Source: Mariprofundaceae bacterium
GTDB taxonomy: Bacteria; Pseudomonadota; Zetaproteobacteria; Mariprofundales; Mariprofundaceae
NCBI GenBank assembly: GCA_030950585.1
Contig: JAUZRG010000018.1
Span: 1-64,000, forward strand
Reading direction: 5' to 3'
Length of the DNA stretch: 64,000 bases
Every line of letters begins with the position of its first letter. Within the stretch, counting starts at the first letter, position 1. Of this stretch, positions 8,993-18,774 are shown one piece after another. The notes beneath the pieces were generated by a model. That model made no database searches, was not told where the DNA came from, and saw only the letters and a program-made list of their open reading frames with translations. The translations under genes and the position numbers were made by a program.

Positions 8993-10329
8993 TGGCAACA
9001 CAAGCAAGTCAAATGGCTGGCTTGGCTAATATGGGTAAAATGCCTGAATTAAAAAGCAGGATTTTATTCACATTAGCCATGCTTTTTGTCTATCGTTTAG
9101 GTGCACATATTCCTGTACCGGGAATTGATGCGGGTGTTTTAGCTCAGTTCTTTGATCAAGCGCAAAGCAGTTTGCTTGGCATGTTTGATATGTTTTCAGG
9201 TGGTGCTTTGTCACGCTTGACAATTTTTGCACTAGGTATTATGCCTTATATTTCAGCTGCAATTATTATTCAGTTGATGACGGTTGTCTCTCCTAAATTA
9301 GAGCAATTGAAAAAAGAAGGTGAGTCTGGGCGAAGAAAGATCACTCAGTACACCCGTTACGGCACAGTATTTTTAGCGTTCTTCCAAGCAATTGGTATGT
9401 CTATTGGTCTTGAGTCTTTTTCTGTTAATGGTCAACAAGTTGTGATTGACCCAGGTATGGATTTTAGAATGATGACCGTATTGACTTTGGTGTCTGGTAC
9501 TGTCTTTTTGATGTGGTTAGGTGAGCAGATCACAGAACGTGGTATTGGCAATGGTATCTCTATGATTATCTTTGCTGGTATTGTTGCTGGTTTACCGTCA
9601 GCGGTGTTTGGCACTTTAGAAATGGGAAGAACTGGTGATTATAGCTGGGCTCTTGTCTTGGGTTTGCTTGTTTTTTCAGTACTTGTAACGGCTGCTGTTG
9701 TCTTTTTTGAAAGAGCGCAAAGGCGTATTCCTGTACAGTATGCAAAACGACAAGTAGGTAATAAACAATATGGTGGGTCATCATCATTTTTACCTTTAAA
9801 AGTCAATACAGCAGGTGTTATCCCTCCTATTTTTGCATCTAGCTTAATTTTATTGCCAGCGACCTTTGCACAGTTTACAAAGAATGCTGAGGGTTTTACT
9901 TGGTTGTCAGACTTATCTGCGATGTTAAGCCCAAATGCTTTGTTGTATAACTTATTGTTTGCTAGTTTGATTGTGTTTTTCTGCTTTTTTTATACAGCTA
10001 TTGTCTTTAACCCTAAAGATACTGCTGACAATTTGAAAAAGAGTAGTGGTTTCATCCCTGGTATTCGTCCTGGGCAAAAAACGGCAGAATACATTGATTC
10101 TGTATTAACACGTTTAACAGTTGTGGGTGCTGCATATGTAACCTTAGTATGCTTGATTCCTCAGTACTTAATTTCAGAATTATCAGTTCCTTTCTACTTT
10201 GGTGGAACAAGTCTATTGATTGTTGTTGTTGTGACTATGGATACCATGGGTCAAATACAGTCTCATATGATGGCTCACCAGTATGAAGGTATGATGAAAA
10301 AAGCTCGTCTTAAAACAGGTCGGCGATAG
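8992..10329 (+). CDS. secY: Protein translocase channel subunit SecY
   Basis: This 445-residue protein is the pore of the Sec translocon in the inner membrane, partner of SecE/SecG and SecA. About ten hydrophobic segments are visible. Family blocks include [12 protein letters not shown] near residue 36, [14 protein letters not shown] (TM2 plug region), [16 protein letters not shown], and the cytoplasmic [10 protein letters not shown] loop that docks the ribosome/SecA. It overlaps rplO by one base, and its TAG shares a base with the adk GTG. Confidence 0.99.
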   Translation: MATQASQMAGLANMGKMPELKSRILFTLAMLFVYRLGAHIPVPGIDAGVLAQFFDQAQSSLLGMFDMFSGGALSRLTIFALGIMPYISAAIIIQLMTVVSPKLEQLKKEGESGRRKITQYTRYGTVFLAFFQAIGMSIGLESFSVNGQQVVIDPGMDFRMMTVLTLVSGTVFLMWLGEQITERGIGNGISMIIFAGIVAGLPSAVFGTLEMGRTGDYSWALVLGLLVFSVLVTAAVVFFERAQRRIPVQYAKRQVGNKQYGGSSSFLPLKVNTAGVIPPIFASSLILLPATFAQFTKNAEGFTWLSDLSAMLSPNALLYNLLFASLIVFFCFFYTAIVFNPKDTADNLKKSSGFIPGIRPGQKTAEYIDSVLTRLTVVGAAYVTLVCLIPQYLISELSVPFYFGGTSLLIVVVVTMDTMGQIQSHMMAHQYEGMMKKARLKTGRR

Positions 10330-10973
10330 TGCGTATCGTTTTTTTTGGACCGCCAGGTGTTGGTAAAGGAACACAAGGTAGTCGCCTATCTAAAGCGTTG
10401 AATATCCCTGTTTTTGCAACTGGTGATATTCTTCGGAAGGCTGTTCGTGAAAAAACAGCCTTGGGTCTTAGCGCAAAATCATTTATGGATGAAGGTAAAT
10501 TTGTCCCAGATGATGTTGTTATTGGTATGATTGAAGCACGTATAACAGCAGAGGAAGCAAAGAGTGGTTTTATTCTTGATGGCTTTCCTCGGAATGTTTT
10601 ACAAGCTAAAAATCTTGATAAAATGCTTATTAAACAGTCAATTAATATAGATAAAGTTGTGTTTCTGGTTGCGGAAGACAAGGCTTTAGTTGAACGTTTA
10701 AGTGGGCGTTTACAATGTAAGGCTTGCGGTTTTGGCTTTCATCGTCATTATTCGCCGCCCCGCGTAGATCATATTTGTGATCAGTGTGGTGGAGAGTTGT
10801 ACCAACGTGAAGATGATCAGGAAGAGGTGATCGCACAACGTTTACGTGTGTATCAGGAACAAACTCAACCTTTGAGTGCTTACTATGAGCATCAAGATAA
10901 CTTTTGTTTAATTGATGCCAACGGTGATCCCGAACAGGTTTATAGAACATTAACTGAATGGGTATCGGGCTAA
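10329..10973 (+). CDS. adk: Adenylate kinase, zinc-lid type
   Basis: This 214-residue kinase interconverts ATP + AMP and 2 ADP. The P-loop GPPGVGKGTQ is at residues 7-16, the AMP site GFILDGFPRN is near 80-89, and the long LID domain carries two Cys pairs (CKAC and CDQC), which in this family bind zinc. The start is GTG at 10329, overlapping the secY stop by one base. adk following secY is conserved in many proteobacteria. Confidence 0.98.
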   Translation: MRIVFFGPPGVGKGTQGSRLSKALNIPVFATGDILRKAVREKTALGLSAKSFMDEGKFVPDDVVIGMIEARITAEEAKSGFILDGFPRNVLQAKNLDKMLIKQSINIDKVVFLVAEDKALVERLSGRLQCKACGFGFHRHYSPPRVDHICDQCGGELYQREDDQEEVIAQRLRVYQEQTQPLSAYYEHQDNFCLIDANGDPEQVYRTLTEWVSG

Positions 10974-10976
10974 AAA

Positions 10977-11195
10977 ATGGCAAAAGAAGAAACGTTAGAA
11001 ATGAATGGGAAGGTTGTAGAAAAGCTTCCTAACGCAATGTTTAAAGTTGAACTTGAAAATAAACACCAGATATTGGCGACTATTTCAGGTAAGATGCGTA
11101 AACATTATATTCGAATATTGATTGGTGATCGTGTCGTGGTGGAGATTTCTCCTTATGACCTTTCACGTGGTCGCATTACATATCGTGAAAAATAA
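10977..11195 (+). CDS. infA: Translation initiation factor IF-1
   Basis: This 72-residue single S1/OB-fold protein is IF-1, which occupies the 30S A site during initiation. [21 protein letters not shown] and [16 protein letters not shown] are typical. It begins 3 bases after adk. It is full length and intact. Confidence 0.98.
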   Translation: MAKEETLEMNGKVVEKLPNAMFKVELENKHQILATISGKMRKHYIRILIGDRVVVEISPYDLSRGRITYREK

Positions 11196-11213
11196 TGCGC
11201 AAGAGGTGGATTC

Positions 11214-11327
11214 GTGAAAGTACGTGCATCGGTTAAGAAAATTTGTAATAAATGCCGGGTAATTCGACGTAAGCGTGTGGTTCGTGTGATTTGTGAAAAT
11301 CCTCGTCACAAGCAACGTCAAGGTTAA
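11214..11327 (+). CDS. rpmJ: 50S ribosomal protein L36
   Basis: A 37-codon frame starting at GTG 11214 encodes [19 protein letters not shown] and continues to [12 protein letters not shown], the canonical L36. The CxxC, later Cys and His form the zinc site of the C+ variant. AAGAGGTGG lies just upstream. It sits between infA and rpsM, the standard place. Confidence 0.97.
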   Translation: MKVRASVKKICNKCRVIRRKRVVRVICENPRHKQRQG

Positions 11328-11355
11328 GATGGCCTACCATCCTATGGAGGAATAA

Positions 11356-11724
11356 GTGGCTCGTATAGCAGGTGTGAATATTCCGACGCAGAAGCGCGTT
11401 GTTATCTCTCTGACCTATATTTTTGGTATAGGACGTAGTTGTTCAGAAGACATTTTAAATAAAATTGGTATAGACTTAAGTCAGCGAGTTAATGACTTAA
11501 CAGAAGACCAGATCGATTCAATTCGTCGCGTAATTGATACAGATTATCGCGTTGAGGGTGACCTTAGACGTGAAGTATCTTTAAACATCAAACGCATGAC
11601 TGATTTGGGTTGTTATCGGGGTTTAAGACACCGTAAAGGTTTACCTTGTCGTGGTCAGCGCAGTAAGACAAATGCGCGGACTCGTAAAGGGCCTCGCCGT
11701 GCAATCGCCGGTAAGAAGAAGTAA
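11356..11724 (+). CDS. rpsM: 30S ribosomal protein S13
   Basis: This 122-residue protein is S13, at the top of the 30S head touching tRNA and L5. [21 protein letters not shown] and the C-terminal [19 protein letters not shown] tail are diagnostic. The start is GTG at 11356, with GGAGGA 6-10 bases upstream. Confidence 0.98.
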   Translation: MARIAGVNIPTQKRVVISLTYIFGIGRSCSEDILNKIGIDLSQRVNDLTEDQIDSIRRVIDTDYRVEGDLRREVSLNIKRMTDLGCYRGLRHRKGLPCRGQRSKTNARTRKGPRRAIAGKKK

Positions 11725-11734
11725 GGGGTAGAGC

Positions 11735-12121
11735 ATGGCCAAGCCAAGACCAACGCGTAAGCGAGTTCGTAAGAATATCGCTAGTGCGGTTGCCCATATC
11801 AAGGCAACATTCAACAATACGATTATTACATTTGCTGATGAAGCTGGTAATACTATTAGCTGGGCAACTAGCGGTGGTTCCGGTTTCAAGGGCTCACGTA
11901 AGAGTACACCTTTTGCCGCTCAAGTAGCCGCAGAAGAGGCAAGTAAAAAAGCCATAGATCATGGTGTTAAAAATGTTGCCGTATTAGTTCGTGGCCCTGG
12001 AAACGGCCGTGAATCAGCAATGCGTGCAATTGCTTCTTGCGGTTTAAACATCACGTCTATCCGAGATGTAACACCAATCCCACATAATGGTTGCCGCCCT
12101 CCAAAGCGGCGTCGCGTATAG
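11735..12121 (+). CDS. rpsK: 30S ribosomal protein S11
   Basis: This 128-residue protein is S11, on the 30S platform. [34 protein letters not shown] and the C-terminal [18 protein letters not shown] are conserved. The N-terminal extension is short and basic, as usual. Confidence 0.98.
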   Translation: MAKPRPTRKRVRKNIASAVAHIKATFNNTIITFADEAGNTISWATSGGSGFKGSRKSTPFAAQVAAEEASKKAIDHGVKNVAVLVRGPGNGRESAMRAIASCGLNITSIRDVTPIPHNGCRPPKRRRV

Positions 12122-12133
12122 GAGCGAACAGCA

Positions 12134-12766
12134 ATGGCTCGTTATTTAGATGCTAAGTGTCGCCTTTGTCGGCGTGAAGGCGAAAAACTTTTCCTGAAGG
12201 GAAGCAAATGCTTCTCAGATAAATGTGGAATTGAACGTAGACCTTATCCACCAGGTATGCATGGCCAACGTCGCCGTGTAAACCGTGGTTCAGATTATGG
12301 CTTACAGTTACGTGAAAAACAAAAAGTAAAACGCATGTATGGTCTTCAAGAAAAACAATTTAAACGTTGTTTTCATGATGCTGACAATATGGCTGGTGTT
12401 ACAGGTTTGAACTTGCTTCATATCTTGGAATCACGCCTTGATAATGTTGTTTTTCGTATGGGTTTAGCGATCTCTCGTAATGAGGCTCGCCAACTTATTC
12501 GTCATAAACATATCATGGTTAATGGCGGTCTTGTAACTATTCCATCATACCGTATGACTGTTGGCACAACTGTTGAGATTGTGAGTTCTGCAAAAGAACA
12601 ACTTCGTGTAAAAGCTGCTGTTGAAGAAGCTGGAAAACGTGGTGTTTCTGAGTGGTTAGATACTGATCTAACTACAATGAAAGGTACTTATAAGTCTCAC
12701 CCAGCACGTGAACAGTTAGACCAAGGTATTAGCGAACAACTTATCGTTGAACTGTATTCAAAGTAA
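12134..12766 (+). CDS. rpsD: 30S ribosomal protein S4, zinc form
   Basis: This 210-residue protein is S4, a primary 16S binder that in enterobacteria represses the alpha operon. The N terminus carries Cys residues at about positions 9, 12, 26 and 31 (KCRLC, KCFSDKC), the zinc-binding form. The S4 RNA-binding domain (LESRLDNVVFRMGLA, RQLIRHKHIMVNG) lies about residues 97-160. Confidence 0.98.
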   Translation: MARYLDAKCRLCRREGEKLFLKGSKCFSDKCGIERRPYPPGMHGQRRRVNRGSDYGLQLREKQKVKRMYGLQEKQFKRCFHDADNMAGVTGLNLLHILESRLDNVVFRMGLAISRNEARQLIRHKHIMVNGGLVTIPSYRMTVGTTVEIVSSAKEQLRVKAAVEEAGKRGVSEWLDTDLTTMKGTYKSHPAREQLDQGISEQLIVELYSK

Positions 12767-12775
12767 GGGTGTAAA

Positions 12776-13777
12776 ATGGAACTGATTAAACCTCGCGAAG
12801 TTCGAGTTGAAGAGATCGTTCCCGGTCGTAGTGCAAAGATTATCTTTGAACCGCTGGAACGAGGCTATGGTACCTCTTTAGGTAACAGTATTCGTCGTAT
12901 GCTGCTATCATCTTTATCTGGAGCAGCTGTCTCAGCGATTCGGATTGATGGTGTTATGCATGAATTTGATATCATGAAGGGTGTTCGTGAAGACGTGATG
13001 GATATCATCTTGTCTTTAAAGAATCTTGATATGAAGATGTTCGGTCACGGTGATCGTACATTGAGCTTGGATGTTCAAGGCCCTGCTGTTGTAACAGCTG
13101 GTGACTTGACTGGTCCTGCTGATATTCAGATCTTGAATCCTTCATTGGTACTTGCTCATCTTAATGAAGATGCGCATCTTCACCTTGAAGCTGTGGTTGA
13201 AAAGGGTCGTGGTTATGTCCCTGCACAAGAAAGGAAACATGAAGAGAAACCAGTAGGTACTCTACTGGTAGATGCTTCTTTTTCACCTGTTCGCAAAGTT
13301 GCGGTGCATGTTGATAATGCACGTGTTAGTCAAAAAACAAACTACGATAAGCTTATTTTGGAAGTAGAGACAAATGGATCTATTACGCCAGAAGAAGCTG
13401 TTGGTAGTGCTGCACGTATTATTCAAGATCAACTAGCTATTTTTGTTGATTTTAATGCACACGAAACACAAGTATATGTTGAAGATAATGATCAAGGTCT
13501 TATTGAATTATTAAGTCAACCGATTGAGCACCTTGACCTTTCAGTTCGTTCTATGAACTGCTTGAAAAGTGATAATGTGTTTTATGTTGGTGATCTTGTT
13601 ATTCGTACGGAACAAGAAATGTTACGTACACCAAACTTTGGTCGTAAATCTTTGACTGAAATTAAAGAAGTTCTTCAACGTATGAACCTTGAATTAGGTA
13701 TGTCCCTTGAAGGCTGGCCACCAGAAAATTTAGGTGGTATCATCGAGATAGAGGAGTCCACAGATGCGGCATCGTAA
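12776..13777 (+). CDS. rpoA: RNA polymerase alpha subunit
   Basis: This 333-residue protein is the alpha subunit: an N-terminal assembly domain (GYGTSLGNSIRRMLLSS near residue 38), a linker, and a C-terminal domain that binds UP elements and activators (LDLSVRSMNCLKSDNV and GRKSLTEIKEVL). It overlaps rplQ by 14 bases, which is longer than usual but clear in both frames. Confidence 0.99.
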   Translation: MELIKPREVRVEEIVPGRSAKIIFEPLERGYGTSLGNSIRRMLLSSLSGAAVSAIRIDGVMHEFDIMKGVREDVMDIILSLKNLDMKMFGHGDRTLSLDVQGPAVVTAGDLTGPADIQILNPSLVLAHLNEDAHLHLEAVVEKGRGYVPAQERKHEEKPVGTLLVDASFSPVRKVAVHVDNARVSQKTNYDKLILEVETNGSITPEEAVGSAARIIQDQLAIFVDFNAHETQVYVEDNDQGLIELLSQPIEHLDLSVRSMNCLKSDNVFYVGDLVIRTEQEMLRTPNFGRKSLTEIKEVLQRMNLELGMSLEGWPPENLGGIIEIEESTDAAS

Positions 13778-14156
13778 ACATCATGGTTCTTTAGGTTTAG
13801 TTACAGCCCACCGTAAAGCATTGTTGGCCAATTTGGCTGCTGCTCTTATTGAACACGGTCGTATTAAGACAACTGTAGCAAAAGCTGCTGCATTGCGTCC
13901 ATATATTGAAAAAATGATTACATTAGGCAAGCGTGGTGATTTGCACGCACGTCGTCAAGCCTTGGCGTCTCTTAAGCACCGTCCTGTTGTAGATCGTTTA
14001 TTTCATGTTGTTTCTGAAGCATGTAAAGATAGAACTGGTGGCTATACACGTACAACCAAAGCTGGTTTTCGTGTTGGTGATGCAGCTCCAATGGCTGTGA
14101 TCGAACTTGTTGATAAAGCTACGGATACTACTACGGATAACACTGAAAACGCTTAA
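13764..14156 (+). CDS. rplQ: 50S ribosomal protein L17
   Basis: This 130-residue protein is L17, which ends the alpha operon. MRHRKHHGSLG, the HRKALLANLAAALIEHGRIKTT block and KDRTGGYTRTTKAGFRVGDAAPMA are diagnostic. The last residues are a short acidic Thr/Asp tail (TDTTTDNTEN). The start lies inside rpoA. A strong terminator follows. Confidence 0.98.
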   Translation: MRHRKHHGSLGLVTAHRKALLANLAAALIEHGRIKTTVAKAAALRPYIEKMITLGKRGDLHARRQALASLKHRPVVDRLFHVVSEACKDRTGGYTRTTKAGFRVGDAAPMAVIELVDKATDTTTDNTENA

Positions 14157-14177
14157 GTTTTTAATGACTTAAATTGA

Positions 14178-14209
14178 AAAGAGACCTTCATGTGAAGGTC
14201 TCTTTTTTT
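14178..14209 (+). terminator. Rho-independent terminator of the ribosomal operon
   Basis: GAGACCTT and AAGGTCTC form a perfect stem around a six-base loop (CATGTG), flanked by A residues and followed directly by seven T residues. It begins about 20 bases after the rplQ stop and closes the S10-spc-alpha transcription unit. Confidence 0.92.
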
Positions 14210-14287
14210 ATGCGTTGATGAAAGTTTTGTTTATTTAAGTCATTATATTTTTTTTAGTATGAAGCTAGTGAGTGGAGTGTTTATTCT

Positions 14288-15130
14288 ATGATTGAAATTG
14301 GTAAACTAAATCGTTTGAAGATTGTTAAAGAAGTTGATTTTGGACTTTATTTAGATGGTTATCACTTGGGTGAAATTCTAATTCCAAAACGTTATGTTCC
14401 TAAGAATTGTAATATTGGTGATGATATTCAGGTCTTTATTTATAAGGATTCAGAAGATCGCCTCATTGCCACTACTGAAAAACCTTATGTCATGGTTGAA
14501 GAATGTGCATGCTTAAAGGTGGTCTCTACGAATCGGGCGGGTGCTTTTTTAGACTGGGGTTTACCCAAAGACCTATTGGTTCCTTTTTCTGAACAAAAGC
14601 CAGCTATGGAAGAAGGCAAGCGTTATGTTGTTGCGGTTTACCTTGATGAAGAGACTGATCGTATTGTGGCCTCAGCACGTTTAAATGATTTTTTAGATGA
14701 TGAAGCCAATGGTGATTTTAGCCAAGGCGATGCTGTAAATCTATTCGTCGCCAACAGGAGCGACTTGGGTTATAAAATGATTATTAATAATAGTCATTGG
14801 GGATTGCTGCATCACCAAGAAGTTTTACAACCTTTAAAACGTGGGCAACATTTAAAAGGATTTGTTTCAAAAATACGCGATGATGATCGTATCGACTTAA
14901 GTTTACATATTAAGAAAAGAGATAAAACCGATGATGCAGTCGCTATTATCATGCGTGAGTTGACAGGTATGGGTGGTTTTATTGCGGTAACGGATAAAAG
15001 TACACCAGGCTTGGTTCAAGACTTGTTTGGCATAAGCAAAGGGATGTATAAAAAGGCGATTGGTTCCCTGTATAAGCGAAAAATGATTGTGATTGAAAAA
15101 GAAGGTATTCGGTTAGTGGTGAGTAAATAG
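14288..15130 (+). CDS. CvfB-like S1-domain RNA-binding protein
   Basis: This 280-residue protein resembles CvfB/YitL, which in Gram-positive bacteria has three S1-like OB folds and a C-terminal winged helix and influences virulence gene expression. Visible features are an N-terminal OB fold (FGLYLDGYHLGEILIPKRYV), a second with AGAFLDWGLPKDLLVPFSEQ near residues 85-105, a third (GFVSKIRDDDRIDLSL), and a C-terminal winged-helix-like end. It is cytoplasmic with no signal peptide. It stands alone after the ribosomal operon terminator and may be monocistronic. Its role in this organism is unknown. Confidence 0.85.
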   Translation: MIEIGKLNRLKIVKEVDFGLYLDGYHLGEILIPKRYVPKNCNIGDDIQVFIYKDSEDRLIATTEKPYVMVEECACLKVVSTNRAGAFLDWGLPKDLLVPFSEQKPAMEEGKRYVVAVYLDEETDRIVASARLNDFLDDEANGDFSQGDAVNLFVANRSDLGYKMIINNSHWGLLHHQEVLQPLKRGQHLKGFVSKIRDDDRIDLSLHIKKRDKTDDAVAIIMRELTGMGGFIAVTDKSTPGLVQDLFGISKGMYKKAIGSLYKRKMIVIEKEGIRLVVSK

Positions 15131-15195
15131 CTATGCTCGCAGTGCTAAGTTTATGTTTTCTATGGAGTAGGATCTAAAGTTATCAATGAGATGTT

Positions 15196-17682
15196 ATGAT
15201 AGAAGATAATCTGAAGAAGAGAATACTTTTACCTTTAGTTATTGTGGCTATGATTGTTTTAGGCTTGGAATATCAGTCTTTGATGCGCTTGTTAGATAGG
15301 CAGCTATCATCTGAAATGCAGATGACAGTCAGTAGTTTACAGGAACACTTTAATATTTCCAAAGATTCACATTTGGAGCTAATGGCTTCAAAATTGGAAA
15401 TGATCACTTTAAATGATGCTTTAATGGATGCGTTGATAGATGGTGATCGCGAACAGTTATTAACGTTGTCGTTACCCATTTTTACTAAGTTAAAAGCAGT
15501 TTATCATATTACGCACTTTTATTTTCATGATGCACAGCGATATAATATATTGCGTGTGCATGAGCCAACGCGTTATGGTGATAAAATTGATCGCTTTACC
15601 ATGGAAGGTGCAGCAAGAGAACAGCGTTTATTTCATGGTATGGAGCTAGGACCTTTAGGTACTTTCACATTACGTGTTGTTTTACCTGTGTTTAAAAAAG
15701 AACGGTTAATTGGCTATATTGAACTGGGTTTAGAAGTTGAAGATATCTTAAAGTTTGTACAACAAGCCTTGGCTACAGATCTTGTTGTGCTGATTGATAA
15801 GCAATATATACGAAAGCAGGGGTGGGAAAAAGGGATGAAGATGTTAAGTCGAGCTCCGAATTGGTCTCAACTAACATCTTTTGTTGTCACCTATCAAAGC
15901 CGTCCTGATATTCCAGACTCTTTGTTAAAGGAGGTATCCAGCACGACTTCTTTAACGATTCATCGTAATTTCTTATTAAATAATAAAATTTATTGGGTGT
16001 CGGCTATTCATTTATCTGATGTTGCTGATCGAGAAGTGGGGCAACTACTTTTAATACGAGAAATGACATCAGCTATTGAGGAAACACGTACAGAGTTTTG
16101 GCTTCTTTTTGGTACAGCCCTTTTGTTAGGCGTAGTGATTTTAATATTTTTCTATGCTGTGTTGGGGGAAACTGTTAAGGTCTTGAAGCAAGCTAAGTCT
16201 ACTTTAGTCGATGAAGTTAAATCCCGCGAAGACATGCAAATTGCATTTATCGAAGAGCTTAAGATTGAGCAGCAAATGTTACGTGAAAGTGAAGAGCGTT
16301 TTGAAAAGATAAGTGCATCTGCGCAAGATGCTATTGTGTTTATGAATGATCAGGGTGGTATTGATTATTGGAACAATGCTGCCAGTCATGTTTTTGGTTA
16401 TGATCAGCAAAGTATCATTGGGCGAAGCTTGCAAGACCTGTTAGTTCCTGAGTCATATTACCAAGCTTTTGTGTTGGATTTCCCAACTTTGAAGCAAACC
16501 GTTAAAGGTACGGCTCTTGGTCAAACCACGGAATTGACTGCATTACATCAAGATCGTGGTGAATTTCCTGTTGAGCTTTCTCTTTCATCTGTGATGATCA
16601 AAGAGAAATGGCATGCTATTGGTATTTTTCGTGATATTACTGAAAGAAAGCAGCTTCAAAAAGAAACAGAGCAGGCTTTTCACCATCAGCAAGTGCTGGA
16701 TAGGTTGTTAAATATATCGCTTCCAGCATTAACATTATCAGATCTCCTGATGCAGTGTCTGGATGAAATTTTATCTCTTCACTTCTGCACACCTTTTAAA
16801 AAAGGTGCTGTTTTCTTAATGAGTGATTCGCAACAACTTTTATTGGCTGTGCAAAGAAATTTAGATGATGTTGCGGTACATCAAAAGGCTGAAGATATAT
16901 CTTGTCCTCGTGCTCAAGCAGTTCAGACAAAACAACTTATTTTTCTAAATGCCTTTGACCATATGGATAAACGATATCTTGGTCATGTTGCATCTCATGG
17001 TGAGTACTGTTTACCCATTTTGTTTGAAGGTGTGTTGTTGGGTGTGTTGAATTTATATGTTTCAGCAACGCACCAAAGCCACCATGATGAGCGGCAATAC
17101 TTGCAAACTGTGACAGACACTTTGGGCTTGATGATTGAAAGAAAGCGGGGTGAAGAAAAGTTAAAGCAGTTGGCGCATTATGATGCTCTCACAGGTTTAG
17201 CCAATCGTGTTTTGTTTTATGATCGAATGAAATCAGCTTTGGCTAGGGGGAAACGTCATTCAGAATCTTTTGCTGTCCTCTATCTTGACCTTGATCATTT
17301 TAAACAAATTAATGATAGCCTAGGCCATGATGTTGGGGATATCTTATTGCAGAAGGTAGCAGAAAGGTTGTTATTCTGTGTGCGTGAGGTGGATACAGTG
17401 GCACGCATAGGCGGTGATGAATTTGCTTTGATTTTAACATCACTCAAGCAAGTTGAGGATGTGAATCCTGTGTCTGAAAAGATTATTCATGCATTAAGTC
17501 AGGTCTTTGAAATTAATAGTCAGCAATGTTTTATTGGCGCAAGTATTGGCATATCGTTGTATCCAGAGCATGCACAAACGATGGATGCTTTGATTAAGTG
17601 TGCTGATACAGCGATGTATGTTGCCAAACGTCAACGTAATGTCTTTTGTGTGTTTAAACCAAAAGTGAAGCAGCGTACGTAG
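15196..17682 (+). CDS. Membrane-bound diguanylate cyclase (Cache-PAS-GAF-GGDEF)
   Basis: This 828-residue sensor probably makes cyclic di-GMP. In order: TM helix about residues 11-28; a periplasmic double-Cache-type sensor to about 300 (FTLRVVLPVFKKERLIGYIELGLEVEDIL is typical of dCache_3); a second TM at about 303-323; a coiled-coil linker; a PAS domain about 365-485 (DITERKQLQ at its end); a GAF-like domain about 500-655; and a C-terminal GGDEF domain. The active motif GGDEF is intact near residue 739, with the inhibitory RxxD site (REVD) five residues before it. No EAL domain is present. It converges on mtnA with a 14-base gap. Confidence 0.93.
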   Translation: MIEDNLKKRILLPLVIVAMIVLGLEYQSLMRLLDRQLSSEMQMTVSSLQEHFNISKDSHLELMASKLEMITLNDALMDALIDGDREQLLTLSLPIFTKLKAVYHITHFYFHDAQRYNILRVHEPTRYGDKIDRFTMEGAAREQRLFHGMELGPLGTFTLRVVLPVFKKERLIGYIELGLEVEDILKFVQQALATDLVVLIDKQYIRKQGWEKGMKMLSRAPNWSQLTSFVVTYQSRPDIPDSLLKEVSSTTSLTIHRNFLLNNKIYWVSAIHLSDVADREVGQLLLIREMTSAIEETRTEFWLLFGTALLLGVVILIFFYAVLGETVKVLKQAKSTLVDEVKSREDMQIAFIEELKIEQQMLRESEERFEKISASAQDAIVFMNDQGGIDYWNNAASHVFGYDQQSIIGRSLQDLLVPESYYQAFVLDFPTLKQTVKGTALGQTTELTALHQDRGEFPVELSLSSVMIKEKWHAIGIFRDITERKQLQKETEQAFHHQQVLDRLLNISLPALTLSDLLMQCLDEILSLHFCTPFKKGAVFLMSDSQQLLLAVQRNLDDVAVHQKAEDISCPRAQAVQTKQLIFLNAFDHMDKRYLGHVASHGEYCLPILFEGVLLGVLNLYVSATHQSHHDERQYLQTVTDTLGLMIERKRGEEKLKQLAHYDALTGLANRVLFYDRMKSALARGKRHSESFAVLYLDLDHFKQINDSLGHDVGDILLQKVAERLLFCVREVDTVARIGGDEFALILTSLKQVEDVNPVSEKIIHALSQVFEINSQQCFIGASIGISLYPEHAQTMDALIKCADTAMYVAKRQRNVFCVFKPKVKQRT

Positions 17683-17696
17683 TTTTTTATAGTCTG

Positions 17697-18755
17697 CTAT
17701 GACTTGAACATGTTTTTTAGATGATGGTTATAAGGTGCCTCTATGATGCCTTTTTCTGTGATAAGGCCACTGACCAAGTGGTGAGGTGTCACATCAAAGG
17801 CTGGATTGCGAATAGATATATTTTGTGGTGCAGTTTGCATGGATGAAAAGTGAGAAACTTCCGTTGTTTGACGTTCTTCGATGGGAATGTTTTTTCCAGT
17901 TGGGCAAGATAAATCAATGGTGGAAGATGGGCATGCCACGTAAAAAGGAATATTGAAATACTGTGCTAAGATAGCAACGCCTAAGGTGCCGATCTTATTG
18001 GCAACATCCCCATTAGCTGCGACACGATCAGTACCGACAATAACCATATCAATTTTTTTTTCTGACATCATGTGTGCTGCCATATTATCGGTGATCAGCG
18101 TGATATCGATGCCAGCTTGTTGTAGTTCCCAAGCAGTGAGGCGTGCACCTTGTAGCAAAGGTCGGGTTTCATCTGCAAAGACTTTAAATGCGATACCTTG
18201 TTGGTGAGCTGTGTACATGGGTGCGGTTGCTGTGCCGATACCCGAAGTTGCCAAGGCACCTGCATTGCAATGGGTTAAAATACGCATATCTTTTTTAATG
18301 AGTTTTAAGCCATGTTGACCGATGGCTAAGCATAGCTGCTGATCTTCTTGATGAATTTTTTCAGCTTCGTTAACAAGTTCTGCGTATAATGCTGTGCTGT
18401 GCTGTGCTTGACTGTTGTGAGCACATGCTAGCATGCGTGTTAATGCCCAGCTTAAATTGACAGCTGTGGGACGAGAGCTATTGAGGTATGCAGCTTGCTG
18501 ACGTGCTTCCTCAAGAAATTGCGTGGGTTTTAAAGTTTGTTTTTCACGTAAACCGACACATAAACCATAAGCAGCAGCAACACCAATAGCAGGAGCTCCA
18601 CGTACCTGTAGGTCATGAATGGCATGCCAAACTTGCTTTATGTTTTCTTGTTTAACCATGATGAGCTCATGGGGTAAACGTGTTTGATCGATAAAGGATA
18701 AGCAGTGATCTTGCCACTGAATGGTTGGCGGTATTGTTAATGGTTTTTTTAACAT
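17697..18755 (-). CDS. mtnA: Methylthioribose-1-phosphate isomerase
   Basis: This 352-residue enzyme of the eIF2B-like isomerase family converts 5-methylthioribose 1-phosphate to the ribulose form in methionine salvage. The N-terminal VRGAPAIGVAAAYGL, THCNAGALATSGIGTAT (catalytic Cys) and GTDRVAANGDVANKIGT (catalytic Asp) are present. I chose ATG at 18755, preceded on the minus strand by AAGGAAAG, rather than an upstream extension into trkH. It is the last gene of the ntr-trk operon, 19 bases after trkH. Other salvage genes are not in the window. Confidence 0.94.
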   Translation of the reverse strand: MLKKPLTIPPTIQWQDHCLSFIDQTRLPHELIMVKQENIKQVWHAIHDLQVRGAPAIGVAAAYGLCVGLREKQTLKPTQFLEEARQQAAYLNSSRPTAVNLSWALTRMLACAHNSQAQHSTALYAELVNEAEKIHQEDQQLCLAIGQHGLKLIKKDMRILTHCNAGALATSGIGTATAPMYTAHQQGIAFKVFADETRPLLQGARLTAWELQQAGIDITLITDNMAAHMMSEKKIDMVIVGTDRVAANGDVANKIGTLGVAILAQYFNIPFYVACPSSTIDLSCPTGKNIPIEERQTTEVSHFSSMQTAPQNISIRNPAFDVTPHHLVSGLITEKGIIEAPYNHHLKNMFKS

Positions 18756-18774
18756 GGGTCTTTCCTTTTCTTGC

